A stretch of DNA of 64,000 nt from Methanofollis aquaemaris (GCF_017357525.1 NZ_CP036172.1:1462561-1526560), one strand, 5' to 3'; positions 26,127 through 34,853 are shown, counted from the first letter of the stretch. Notes: generated by a model from the letters alone, not told the origin. Translations and numbers: made by a program.

Positions 26127-27011
26127 ATGAAATGGAAGCGTGATCTGGGGCTCACGATGAGACAGATTATGACCTGGGCACTCCTGCTCCTGGTCTATCT
26201 GGTCTTTCTCACGATCCTCGGAACTTTGTTCGGTGTCGGGCCGTGGACGCTCATCGGTATCGCCTTCGTGATAGCGTTCGCTCAGTATTTCTTCTCGGAC
26301 AAACTGGTGCTGATGAGCACCGGGGCCCGCGAGGTGTCGCCCGAGGAGTATCCCGTGCTCCACGACGTGGTGGAGAAACTGGCCGCCGAGGCCGGGATCC
26401 CCAAGCCGCGGGTCGCGGTGATGCCCACCCCGGTCCCGAACGCCTTTGCGACGGGGCGGAGCCCGAGCCATGCGGTGGTCGCGGCGACCGATTCGATCCT
26501 GCGTCTGCTCACCCGCGATGAACTCGAAGCGGTGCTTGCCCATGAGATTGCCCATGTGAAGAACCGAGACGTGATGACTCTCACCATTGCGAGTTTCCTT
26601 GCGATGGTGGCGGCGATCATCATGCAGAACGCCTGGCTCTTCTCCATCGCGGACCGCCGGGAAGGGGGCGCATGGATGGCCGCATGGGCCGTCTCCATCG
26701 TCGTCTGGATCGTCTCCACGCTGTTGATCAGATCGCTCTCCCGGTACCGGGAGTTCGCGGCGGACCGCGGCAGCGCATACATCACGGGGAACCCGAAGGC
26801 GCTCGTCTCCGCGCTCTACAAGATCAGCGGACGGATGGACATGGTGCCTGCCGAGAAGAGGAGAGAGGTCGAGGGGGCAAACGCCTTCTTCATCCTCCCG
26901 GCCATCTCGGGCAACACCCTGATGGAGCTCTTCTCCACCCACCCGACCCTGGAGAAGCGGGTGGAGGCGCTTGAGGCGCTCGAAGAAGAAGTCCGGTATA
27001 TGCCGAGGTAA
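26127..27011 (+). CDS. htpX: zinc metalloprotease HtpX
   Basis: 294 residues, M48-family membrane protease of protein quality control. Two N-terminal membrane segments span about residues 15-55; the zinc motif HEIAH is in LEAVLAHEIAHVKNRDVMTL near residue 138; two more hydrophobic segments follow, then REFAADRGSAYITGNP with the third zinc ligand, and a C-terminal FSTHPTLEKRVEALEAL. The 5' region is AT-richer and holds a plausible promoter around 26085-26125. Confidence 0.93.
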   Translation: MKWKRDLGLTMRQIMTWALLLLVYLVFLTILGTLFGVGPWTLIGIAFVIAFAQYFFSDKLVLMSTGAREVSPEEYPVLHDVVEKLAAEAGIPKPRVAVMPTPVPNAFATGRSPSHAVVAATDSILRLLTRDELEAVLAHEIAHVKNRDVMTLTIASFLAMVAAIIMQNAWLFSIADRREGGAWMAAWAVSIVVWIVSTLLIRSLSRYREFAADRGSAYITGNPKALVSALYKISGRMDMVPAEKRREVEGANAFFILPAISGNTLMELFSTHPTLEKRVEALEALEEEVRYMPR

Positions 27012-27079
27012 CCCCTCGGGCAATACCATTTTATCTTCAGGGCGCGAATATTGTAAGGTATTCCCATACGGAATGCAAC

Positions 27080-27150
27080 GCATCGATGGTCTAGTGGTAT
27101 GACTTTGGCCTTCCAAGCCAATAGCCCGGGTTCAATTCCCGGTCGATGCA
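27080..27150 (+). tRNA. tRNA-Gly (TCC)
   Basis: A 71-nt cloverleaf. The acceptor stem GCATCGA pairs with TCGATGC, the anticodon stem TTGGC/GCCAA encloses the loop CTTCCAA with anticodon TCC, and the T-arm has GGTTCAATTCC. No intron is seen and CCA is not encoded. Confidence 0.95.
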
Positions 27151-27290
27151 TCGCTTTTGAAAAGATTGTTCTGAGCAGAGGAGCGCAGGCTTGTGCGCGG
27201 TTTCCGGTTCGTGCACGGAGCGAGGTGGTTGGCGGCACGGCGCCGGGAAGAAGATTTATTACCGCCCTGCACCTACCTATATAAGGACAC

Positions 27291-27364
27291 GGGCTCGTGG
27301 TCTAGCTGGTTATGACGTCGCCTTCACACGGCGGAGGTCCTGAGTTCGAATCTCAGCGGGCCCA
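27291..27364 (+). tRNA. tRNA-Val (CAC)
   Basis: A 74-nt cloverleaf. The acceptor stem GGGCTCG pairs with CGGGCCC (with G-T pairs), the anticodon stem TCGCC/GGCGG encloses the loop TTCACAC with anticodon CAC, and the T-arm has AGTTCGAATCT. A TATA-like CTATATAAG sits at 27278-27286 just upstream. Confidence 0.95.
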
Positions 27365-27646
27365 CTTATCTTGCCATTTTTACAGATTTAGACCGATTCC
27401 ACCATTACATTTGTTTGAAGATCGTACGTAGCGTTATCGGCCAATTGTCCAGTTCTTGGAGATCTATATTCTGGAACAAGTAATTCTCCGATTACATTGG
27501 GGCATGCCTCCGTTTCTGAACTCTATAGATTACAGCCGTTTTCGCTTTTTCCTCCTCGTTTCATATCTCTCATGTCCCCGATAGATCAATGAATATATCA
27601 GAGATGGCATCTACGCTGTACAACATATCCTGGCGGTGGAACAGCG
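27365..27646. other. AT-rich non-coding gap downstream of tRNA-Val
   Basis: No convincing gene is seen. The base composition drops sharply compared with the upstream 27 kb, which marks the edge of an accessory region. I found no second copy of the tRNA 3' end to act as an attachment site. Confidence 0.5.
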
Positions 27647-28345
27647 ATGGGGACCGACATAAACCTCTGTGTTGAGATCAAAGGAAGAAATGATGACGAG
27701 TGGAGACCGATCCTGGTTCCCAATCCCTACTATGACAAGGCCAACCTGGAATCAAAGCCTTACTCCCCGTCCAGAATGTACAATATACGAAACTCCGATC
27801 TGTTCGCGATATTGGCTGGCTTGGGAAACAGGACAATCAGTCCCAGTGGCGACAAATACGACAAGTTTACCATAATCTCCGAGCCGCGAGGTCTGCCTCC
27901 CGACGTTTCGCAGGAAGTCAGGGAAGAGCACGAGACGCTTTTGAAGGGTTACGATGGATGGGATGAGGAGGACTTCTATACATCGTGGCTTACGATCGGT
28001 GAGATCCTTGCTTTCGACTGGGACCAGTTTGTGACAATCAAGATCAACGTCAGTGAAAAAAACTATCTGAATATCATGAACGATAGGCCATTGGTTTATG
28101 ATGGTGATCTAGACCTGCATAAAATCAGGAATATCTCTCGATCCGAGATGGACCGGATCATCAAGGGAGAAATTCCCAGGGAGGAGGGCACTTTTTACTA
28201 CTCACTTATTGAAAAAGATATAACCTACCGCGAGCGCGTCGGCCCATTTCTAGAATTTTGCGAATACCTCGACTTCCAATTCAGTACTGGCAGCAATGCT
28301 GAGCGGGGCTCGAACGTCAGGCTCGTTTTCTGGTTTGATTTCTGA
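27647..28345 (+). CDS. uncharacterised protein of a phage/mobile-element-associated type
   Basis: 232 residues. The start MGTDINLCVEIK, then YNIRNSDLFAILAGLGN, PRGLPPDVSQEV and SWLTIGEILAFDW recall a family of uncharacterised proteins found in bacteriophages and bacterial genomes (MGTDIH... SRNYDLFAILA... PRGLP...SWL). No membrane segment or catalytic motif is recognised. The gene is AT-richer than the genome and lies just after tRNA genes, consistent with horizontal transfer. Function unknown. Confidence 0.7.
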   Translation: MGTDINLCVEIKGRNDDEWRPILVPNPYYDKANLESKPYSPSRMYNIRNSDLFAILAGLGNRTISPSGDKYDKFTIISEPRGLPPDVSQEVREEHETLLKGYDGWDEEDFYTSWLTIGEILAFDWDQFVTIKINVSEKNYLNIMNDRPLVYDGDLDLHKIRNISRSEMDRIIKGEIPREEGTFYYSLIEKDITYRERVGPFLEFCEYLDFQFSTGSNAERGSNVRLVFWFDF

Positions 28346-28380
28346 ACGCATCGATAATGATAGTAAAAAAACCATTTTTT

Positions 28381-28600
28381 GGCTCTGTAGAATTAGGCAT
28401 GAACGTGGGGTTCGAGCATACGTGATGAAAATTTCTCGTCACTTGCTCTCTCTCTCTTTTCAAGACAGGAGAATCGGTGGGGATCGTATTCCATCGCCGC
28501 CCCCACCATCTTCGGTCCGTGGGGGGTCTCGGGGGGTGAAACCCCCTCGGCGCGAGATGGCAGGGAAATCTCGACGATGGGGGGCGGCTGATCCATGAGA
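28381..28600 (+). repeat. dispersed modular repeat, copy 2 (left end and hairpin module)
   Basis: Starts GGCTCTGTAGAATTAGGCAT right after a T run and continues with GAGCATACGTGATGAAAATT, a CT-rich stretch, then the GC-rich hairpin near 28505-28550 and GCGCGAGATGGCAGGG. It aligns over about 200 bp with the reverse complement of copy 3 (30806 downward). No matching right end is visible; the boundary near 28600 is approximate. Confidence 0.75.
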
Positions 28601-29080
28601 AGAATTTTCTATCCTCTGTGTATTGGCTTCAACGTGATATGACGAGTTCAAACTCTTATGCAAACCTGAAGAGAGGATCTTCGGGATCATTTTTCCATGA
28701 AAACCCCATTGAAATCAGAAATAGAATTCAATGTGTCGGTTTTCATTGGTTCAACTTGAGGCTCTTGCCTCATGCTGTTTCATGGTAAACCCTCATTTTT
28801 TTGGTTCGAGTATGATTCAACCTCCTTCCTCTATCTTCACACCCCCCGGCGAAGAGAATGATCGAGAGGATTTTTACAAAACCTTAGGAACCTTATTCAC
28901 TGATGTTCTCGATATCTCGAATGTTTAAATGAGTCTTTAAATAAATAATAACCAGAAATTGGGAAAAAATTCATAAGGGTTTAATATGTACATATATTCC
29001 CCAGGCATATTATAAAATAAAGGATTTTAATGACATTCAAAAGAGAATTCGTGCAAGATGATCACGTCGGAGGCCGTACT
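28601..29080. other. AT-rich gap before hflX
   Basis: No supported gene; a 65-codon open frame at 28731 has no recognisable features. The last 120 bases are strongly AT-rich (TTTAAATAAATAATAACC around 28930-28960, TATTATAAAATAAAGG near 29008), suitable as promoter for hflX. Confidence 0.5.
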
Positions 29081-30328
29081 ATGAAAAAAACTATTGTTGT
29101 CCAGCGAAATGATCCAGATACCGATGCTGCTACCAATTCGCGGAAGCTGGCAGAACTCAAGGAGTTAGCACATGCTGCGGATTATGTGGTTGTTGGCACA
29201 TTTGTGCAATCAATATATCCTAACAGGAAATACCAGATAGGTCCCGGGAAAGTGGATGACCTTGCAGGGCTTGTGGAATCTCTGGATGCTGAAAAAGTAA
29301 TTTTTAACAACCAGCTGTCAATGACGCAGATCTACAATATCTCTGAGACGTGCAAATGTGAAGTAATGGACAGGTTCCAGCTTATTCTTGAGATATTTGC
29401 TGCAAGAGCCACTACAAGACGTGCAAAACTACAGGTAGAACTTGCGAAATTACGATATGAACATCCTAAAGCAAGATCTATTGTTTCCCTGCAGAAGAAG
29501 GATGAAAGGCAGGGCTTTATGGGTCTTGGAAGTTATGAGGATTCTTATGAGCAGGATATTAAGAAAAAGATCGTAAGAATCAGGACCGAACTTCTTCAGC
29601 ATGGAAATGGGAGCGAGTCACTTCGCAGTTTCAGGCATGAAAGAGGATTTTCCCTTGTAGCTCTGGCAGGTTATACGAATGCGGGAAAAAGTACTCTTTT
29701 CCAGTCACTTGTAGAGGAAGAGACAGTAGTCAAGGACATGCTCTTTACGACACTATCTCCTACCACACGTTCTCTCATGGTTAATAACAGAAAAATGCTT
29801 CTGACCGATACTGTGGGATTTATCGAAGACCTCCCACACTTGATGGTGGATGCGTTCAAGTCAACGCTTGATGAGATATTCCTGGCCGATATCATTCTTC
29901 TTGTGGTGGATATGAGTGATCCGGTGGATATTATCAGACAAAAACTGGCTGTCAGTCATGATATCTTCGGGGAGAGAGCAGACGGTGTTGTGATCGTTAC
30001 TGCTCTTAACAAGGCCGATCTTCTTTCTGATGAAGAACTGCAGGAAAAAATGGAAGTGATCAGTGATCTTGCTCCTGCTCCTGTCATGATATCTGCAAGA
30101 TCAGGAGAAGGTCTTGACGAACTTAAACGGGTTCTCTATGAGAACCTTCCTGAATGGGAACATTGCAGGATATCTGTCCCGATGTCCGAAGAGGGTATAT
30201 CCATGGTATCGTGGCTTTATGATGAAGGCATTGTGCACACGATCGAGTATGGGGATGCTATTCGCATGGAAATAGAAGCAAGGGATGAAATAATTCAAAA
30301 AGTGAAGCCTTTCGCCATGTATTCTTAA
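29081..30328 (+). CDS. hflX: GTPase HflX
   Basis: About 415 residues. A ribosome-associated GTPase; the N-terminal HflX domain has YQIGPGKVDDLAGLVE and FNNQLSMTQ, followed by a coiled segment (RAKLQVELAKLRYE) and the G domain with ALAGYTNAGKSTLF, LLTDTVGFIEDLP and ALNKADLL. The ATG at 29081 follows GGAGG with normal spacing; an upstream in-frame ATG at 29030 lacks such a site. Its codon use is much AT-richer than the surrounding genome and resembles Methanosarcinales, suggesting recent transfer from such a donor. Confidence 0.93.
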   Translation: MKKTIVVQRNDPDTDAATNSRKLAELKELAHAADYVVVGTFVQSIYPNRKYQIGPGKVDDLAGLVESLDAEKVIFNNQLSMTQIYNISETCKCEVMDRFQLILEIFAARATTRRAKLQVELAKLRYEHPKARSIVSLQKKDERQGFMGLGSYEDSYEQDIKKKIVRIRTELLQHGNGSESLRSFRHERGFSLVALAGYTNAGKSTLFQSLVEEETVVKDMLFTTLSPTTRSLMVNNRKMLLTDTVGFIEDLPHLMVDAFKSTLDEIFLADIILLVVDMSDPVDIIRQKLAVSHDIFGERADGVVIVTALNKADLLSDEELQEKMEVISDLAPAPVMISARSGEGLDELKRVLYENLPEWEHCRISVPMSEEGISMVSWLYDEGIVHTIEYGDAIRMEIEARDEIIQKVKPFAMYS

Positions 30329-30434
30329 TAATGTTCACAGAAAATTCATCGATTGCCAGATGAGTGAGATAAAGCAGGTTTTGCACTACTTCAGAGCACT
30401 CTGCCAGACTATCCCTGCGTATGCCGATCATCCT

Positions 30435-30806
30435 GAACACCGGTTTGACGGTGGGGCTCGCCGCCCCCCGATCCCCTGGCGTCACGATAGGTCGTGGACT
30501 GCAACGCACCCGTCATGGTCATCCATTCTGCCTTCCCGATCCTATCTTGATCCAGGGGCCCGGTGGCCGCGCCCCCGGTGAAAGGGTAAGGGAAGGCGTG
30601 ATGATCAAAACGTGCCGCCCTCAATCGTTAAATCTTCACCGCCGTCTCGCGCCGGGGACAAGTGCCCCCACGACGATGATAAGTGGGGCAGCGATGGAAC
30701 AAGATCCCCATCGGTTCTTCAGTCTTGAAAAGAGAGATCAAGCGACGAAAAATGTTCATCAGGTATGCTTGAGGCACCCTCTCACTTCATGCCCAATTCT
30801 ACAAAG
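30435..30806 (-). repeat. dispersed modular repeat, copy 3 (reverse orientation)
   Basis: Read on the minus strand from 30806: CTTTGTAGAATTGGGCATGA, then GCATACCTGATGAACATTT, a CT-rich stretch as in copy 2, the hairpin GGGGGCACTTGTCCCC followed by GGCGCGAGACGGCGG, then GGGCGGCAC...GATCATCACGCCTTCCC and a second hairpin ending GATAGGATCGGGAAGGC. The latter part matches copy 5 at 53446-53545. The far border near 30435 is approximate. Confidence 0.75.
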
Positions 30807-30839
30807 TAAATTCATCAAAATCCTTCTCCCTTTTGTATT

Positions 30840-31283
30840 TTGATAAATACGAATCCCGCTGTGGGTTCAAATGAAGCCGGATATCGCTGGCTGAAAAATT
30901 TCCTGGGTGACGCCTTCAATGTAATTCGTGTGCCACTGGTGCCTGAGATTCTCCATCTTGACTGTGTGCTTTCGGTTCCCAGAACGGGTCTTGCAATCCT
31001 ATGTCCTGAAGCGTTTGCAGAAGGCATCCCGAAAGTGCTTGAAGACTTTGATACAATATCGGTTTCTCTGGAAGATGCCTCAAGGCTGGCTGTCAATGGT
31101 CTGCCCGTTGATGAAAGTCATTACATCATGTCCTTCAACGATCACAACGACAATGAATATATCAGGGAAGAATTGGAAAAACGGGGAATTTCTGTTTATC
31201 CGGTGTATTTCGGGGTTCACAACGGACAGGGCGGAAGTCTGCGGTGTGCAACCCAGGCACTGATTCGCAGGCGTGAACAATAA
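30840..31283 (+). pseudogene. truncated amidinotransferase/dimethylargininase-family gene (C-terminal half)
   Basis: 147 residues match the C-terminal half of the guanidino-group-modifying superfamily: a catalytic-type histidine in EILHLDCVLSV, then NGLPVDESHYIMS, IREELEKRGISVY and the catalytic cysteine region GGSLRCATQAL. The N-terminal half with the substrate-binding Asp/Arg residues is absent. The coding sequence begins about 30 bases from the end of repeat copy 3, so the 5' part was probably lost with or near the insertion. The region is AT-richer than the genome. Confidence 0.75.
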
Positions 31284-31475
31284 TCAGTGATGAGGGAAGT
31301 CTTCGTACGGCAAAGAACAGGATCGCGAAGCCATGACCGAAACCAACTCCTCCGGGGTTTACGAAAATTGTGCGGATCCTCGTCTTATTACTTGCCGGAC
31401 GTCTTCGATCGACCTACAACTCAATACACGATACAGGACTTCGAACAGAGGTTGTGGGAATACGGGATCCCCCCA

Positions 31476-31976
31476 TCACACCACTTCGAGCACTTTCCCG
31501 ACCACGGACTCAAGATCCTCACCCGAAGACGCAACGGTGAGATCGGCATACCTCTCGTAGAGCGGGACCCGCCAGTCGTACATCTCGCGGAGACTCTGGC
31601 CCGGGAGGAGGAGTAAACCCCGGGTCGTGATGTTCTTGAGCCTCTTTGCCATCTCGTCATACGAGATCTCGAGGTACACAACTACCCCTCCGGCCTTCAG
31701 GTGCGCCATCGCATCTTCGCTGCACACCACGCTGCCGCCCGTCGCGATCACCGCATGGCCGGGGTGAAGGGAGAGGATCGTCTCCTCCTCGATCCGCCCG
31801 AACGCATCCGGCCCGTCCTCGTCGAGGATCTCCTGCAGCATCCTTCCGGTCCGTTCCTGGATCAGGATATCGGTATCGATGAACTGGATGCCGAGGGATT
31901 TTGCAAGGATGACGCCCACGGTGCTCTTCCCCGCACCGGGCATGCCGATGAGGACGATGTTTTTGTGATAATGCAT
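31476..31976 (-). CDS. aroK: shikimate kinase, AroK/P-loop type
   Basis: 166 residues. P-loop GMPGAGKSTVG near residue 11, shikimate-binding FIDTDILIQERTG with the key Asp, GRIEEETIL (Arg position), ATGGSVV, and a lid region before RVPLYERYADLTV. This is the bacterial nucleoside-monophosphate-kinase fold, whereas most archaea use a GHMP-type shikimate kinase. No other aromatic-pathway gene is adjacent. It might act on another small substrate; the family call is secure. Confidence 0.82.
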   Translation of the reverse strand: MHYHKNIVLIGMPGAGKSTVGVILAKSLGIQFIDTDILIQERTGRMLQEILDEDGPDAFGRIEEETILSLHPGHAVIATGGSVVCSEDAMAHLKAGGVVVYLEISYDEMAKRLKNITTRGLLLLPGQSLREMYDWRVPLYERYADLTVASSGEDLESVVGKVLEVV

Positions 31977-32270
31977 ACGGCTCTCCCGGGACCCGGTGGA
32001 CTCAAGGCCCCTCTATTGGTACCCGGGATGGGATCCTGGGGGGGATGAAGGTTTTGTCCCGGAAAATGAGTGCGTCCTGCAGGGATACCTGTACAGGAGG
32101 GCAGAAGAGGGAGACGGCTCTCCGTCGTGTATCGCATGCAGGGGAGGGGGCGCCCGGTCCCATTTTTACACATCTCTGGTGCATGGTCAGTGCTCAGGGG
32201 TGCAGATCCGCCATCGTCGCCGGGCGGGTCAGTGGGGGTATGCCCCCGGGTATCGGGAAGAAAAACATCT
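31977..32270. other. gap with GC-rich hairpin upstream of the flavin reductase gene
   Basis: No supported gene. The stretch is open in the frame of the following gene but lacks homology. A short hairpin GGGGG-TATG-CCCCC sits at 32234-32247, about 25 bases before the presumed start, where it could affect translation. Confidence 0.4.
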
Positions 32271-33110
32271 ATGTATGAGACATCCCTCTCCTCCTCCATG
32301 GAAAACCGACCCCTGAAAGTTCTCGTCATTATGGGCAGCCCCCGCAGGGCAAATACCTACCACGCAGCCGAACGGATCCGCGAGATCCTCCAGGAGAACG
32401 CACCGGTGGACTGGGAATATGTCATGCTGCGGGACGTCAGCCTGGAGCAGTGCCGCGGGTGCTATACCTGCTTCGAGCGGGGGGAGGAGCACTGCCCGAT
32501 CAAGGACGACGCAGCCCTTCTTGAGCGGAAGATGCACGACGCGGACGGAGTAATCTTTGCCACCCCGGTATATGGTTTCCAGGTCTCGGGATTGATGAAG
32601 GTCTTCATCGACCGCCATTCCTATATCTTTCACCGGCCCCGGTTCTTCCGGCAGAAGGCGCTTCTCCTCACCAGCGCCGGAGTGATGGGGAACAAAGACG
32701 TGCTGGAGTACCTCAACGCCGTGGCCCGCATATGGGGCTTTGAGGTTGCCGGCCGGGCGGGGATCACCTCCCACGCGACCATGGGCCCCCTCCCTGCCTA
32801 CCGGCTGTGGGAGAACGAAGAGAAGTTGCAGGCGGCGGCAGGGGCCTTTCTCGCCGCACTCCGGAGGGGAACGCGCTCAAAACCGGGATTCTTCGACGTG
32901 ATGGCGTTCCATATCGGGAGAGCCCCCTGCGATGAGTTAGGCGAACGGTCTCCTGCGGATCACGCCTACTGGACCGACCGGAGGTGGCTCCAGAAGGGAA
33001 GACGCTATTATGTGGATGTGCCGGTCAATCCTGTCTACCATGCACTCGGCACGCTCGCGGAATGGTACATGCGGCGGCAGATACGAAAGGATCTGAGGGA
33101 AATCGGTTGA
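32271..33110 (+). CDS. flavodoxin-fold NADPH-dependent FMN reductase family protein
   Basis: About 279 residues. The first 180 are the flavodoxin-like fold with LVIMGSPRRANTYHAAERI (FMN phosphate loop), CRGCYTCFERGEEHCPIKDD (the Cys motif of iron-sulfur flavoproteins and related reductases) and FATPVYGFQVSGLMKVFIDR. About 90 residues after the fold are unrecognised, with aromatic-rich HAYWTDRRWLQKGRRYYVD. Start choice is uncertain: ATG at 32271 or ATG at 32298. It probably handles electron transfer or quinone/flavin reduction; the partner is unknown. Confidence 0.83.
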   Translation: MYETSLSSSMENRPLKVLVIMGSPRRANTYHAAERIREILQENAPVDWEYVMLRDVSLEQCRGCYTCFERGEEHCPIKDDAALLERKMHDADGVIFATPVYGFQVSGLMKVFIDRHSYIFHRPRFFRQKALLLTSAGVMGNKDVLEYLNAVARIWGFEVAGRAGITSHATMGPLPAYRLWENEEKLQAAAGAFLAALRRGTRSKPGFFDVMAFHIGRAPCDELGERSPADHAYWTDRRWLQKGRRYYVDVPVNPVYHALGTLAEWYMRRQIRKDLREIG

Positions 33111-33284
33111 ACCGGGGCAGATGCAGAAGATGAGAAGGGCTTGCTATGATCACTACGGAATGAGGCGTGGTATGAGTCATGGAACTCCTCGAAGAGGCGG
33201 GCTTTGTTCCATCGCGGACTTCAATTCTTAACGAGAATCAAATCGGCATTAAGACTAATTCAAATAGCAAACACAAAAGGAGTT

Positions 33285-33986
33285 ATGGAAAAGAAATACT
33301 TTCAAATTCATGGGATTCCAGCAATTCTCTGGGGTTCCCGCTCAAATAAATTATATCTATACATACACGGACAGGCCGGGCGTAAAGAAGAAGCTGAAGC
33401 GTTTGCTCATATAGCCTGTCATTATGCGTGGCAAGTTTTGAGTATCGACTTGCCCGAACATGGAGAACGCACAAGAGAAACAAATTCATTTGACCCGTGG
33501 CACGTCGTGCCAGAACTATTGTCTGTTATGGAATATATCAAAGGCCGGTGGACACACATTTCTCTATTTGCGAACAGCATTGGTGCATGGTTCAGTATAT
33601 TGAGTTTTGAAAACGAACAGCTGGAAAAAAGCCTTTTTGTTTCCCCTATTCTTGATATGAAACAACTTATTTCCAATATGATGCTCCGGGCAAATGTATC
33701 GGAAACAGAGCTTGAGCGTGAACGTATTATCACCACTTCCTCTGGACAAACTCTTTCGTGGGAATATCTCCTCTATGCTCAAAATCACCCGATTACACAA
33801 TGGGAGGTTCCAACAGCAATATTGTATGGCGAGCATGACGAACTTACCGATCATACTGTTGTAGAAAAATTTGTGCAACATTTTCATTGCAATCTAACTA
33901 TTATGAAAAACGGGGAACACTGGTTTCATACCTCAGAACAATTGGAGGTCTTAAATTATTGGATCAAAACGTGCCTTCGAGAATAA
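33285..33986 (+). CDS. alpha/beta hydrolase
   Basis: About 233 residues. LYLYIHGQAGRKEEA carries the oxyanion-type HG motif, LFANSIGAWF holds the nucleophile Ser in a variant GxSxG (N-S-I-G), ILYGEHDELTD gives the acid and NGEHWFH the catalytic His. The ATG at 33285 has a strong AAAGGAG site; the frame extends upstream without homology. It is markedly AT-rich and looks bacterial, so it is probably acquired. The substrate is unknown. Confidence 0.83.
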   Translation: MEKKYFQIHGIPAILWGSRSNKLYLYIHGQAGRKEEAEAFAHIACHYAWQVLSIDLPEHGERTRETNSFDPWHVVPELLSVMEYIKGRWTHISLFANSIGAWFSILSFENEQLEKSLFVSPILDMKQLISNMMLRANVSETELERERIITTSSGQTLSWEYLLYAQNHPITQWEVPTAILYGEHDELTDHTVVEKFVQHFHCNLTIMKNGEHWFHTSEQLEVLNYWIKTCLRE

Positions 33987-33990
33987 ACTA

Positions 33991-34482
33991 TCAAAACCCC
34001 TCCCCCTTCCTCAATTTGACAGAGATCCCCTGCACAACGATCCTGCTCATGATCTCTTCCCGCAACCGCTCAGGGAGCCTTCCCGACTGCCAATCCCGCT
34101 CCCCGGCAACATCACCCCCGACCGCCGCGACAACTTTCAGGGCATAGTACGCCGCCCCGTAGGCGTGCTGCGGGACATGCGCAGTCGCCACCGCCTGGCC
34201 TGCGGCACGCGCCGCAAAACAGGCCGCGTCATTCTCTTTCGCCTCGCGGGCGGCGGCATGAGCGGCAAGAGAAGCGCCGCGGATCTCGGCCATCCTGAAC
34301 ACGCCCGTACGGACCCATCTCCGACACGTTTCGATGGCATGACGCGGCCGTTCGTCTCCCGGATATGCACGCTCAAAATATGGAAGCACCCGCTCTGCGC
34401 AGTCCGCGGCCCAGGTCGCCATCGAGATCTGATCTTCCCTGCGGTATTTTTTCACAAACAATTTTTGGGCTTTGTAAATCAT
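33991..34482 (-). CDS. putative immunity protein (Imm5-like)
   Basis: About 163 residues, all-helical and alanine/histidine rich. ATWAADCAERVLPYFERAYPGDERPRHAIETCRRW, LAAHAAAREAKENDAACFAARAAGQAVATAHVPQHAYGAAYYALKV matches the pattern of the Imm5 immunity-protein family predicted to neutralise polymorphic toxins. No toxin gene is visible nearby. The ATG at 34482 is taken as start because the first 34 residues of the longer frame are low in conserved features. It runs convergently with the AT-rich hydrolase gene, five bases apart. Confidence 0.75.
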   Translation of the reverse strand: MIYKAQKLFVKKYRREDQISMATWAADCAERVLPYFERAYPGDERPRHAIETCRRWVRTGVFRMAEIRGASLAAHAAAREAKENDAACFAARAAGQAVATAHVPQHAYGAAYYALKVVAAVGGDVAGERDWQSGRLPERLREEIMSRIVVQGISVKLRKGEGF

Positions 34483-34551
34483 TGTGATGGTTCTCTTCGA
34501 CGGGAGGAAGACGGACGTCCGGATCGACGACGACGATCCCGACCCTTTCAC

Positions 34552-34833
34552 CTTCGCGCCCGGTTTACACCCCGCGGGTGGCAACGTGACGACCGAGGGA
34601 AAAAGCCGATCATGACCTGGATCTGTGTACAGAGTACATAGAGAGAAGTGTGTACAGGTACCCCTGATAATTTACACACGATCCGGAGAACACCCGGCAC
34701 CGGTGAGAAGGATAGGTCCCCGGTCGTGATCCGGGCGCGAGTGAAAACGACCGTGAGTACGCCGCATGCATGCTCAGATCGTCGAACGACGGTTGGCCGG
34801 CGAGAGATCTCCGGGTGTAAACCGGGCGCGAAG
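34552..34833. repeat. segment bounded by a 21-bp perfect inverted repeat
   Basis: CTTCGCGCCCGGTTTACACC(C) at 34552-34572 recurs as its exact reverse complement at 34813-34833, bounding 282 bp. Inside are two TGTGTACAG direct repeats (near 34623 and 34648) and no gene. It may be a small mobile or rearranged unit and ends 20 bp before the next repeat. Confidence 0.6.
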
Positions 34834-34853
34834 AAGAAAAATAGATCTCTAGA

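Noticed and set aside
27291-28345. tRNA-Val as integration site with a duplicated 3' end
   Set aside because: I looked for a second copy of the T-arm/acceptor sequence downstream within the window and saw none, so integration is not supported beyond location and composition.
28731-28928. 65-codon plus-strand frame before hflX
   Set aside because: No ribosome site, no homology seen, AT-rich intergenic composition.
31287-31616. 109-codon plus-strand frame after the truncated amidinotransferase
   Set aside because: Mostly antisense to the shikimate kinase gene, with no recognisable features.
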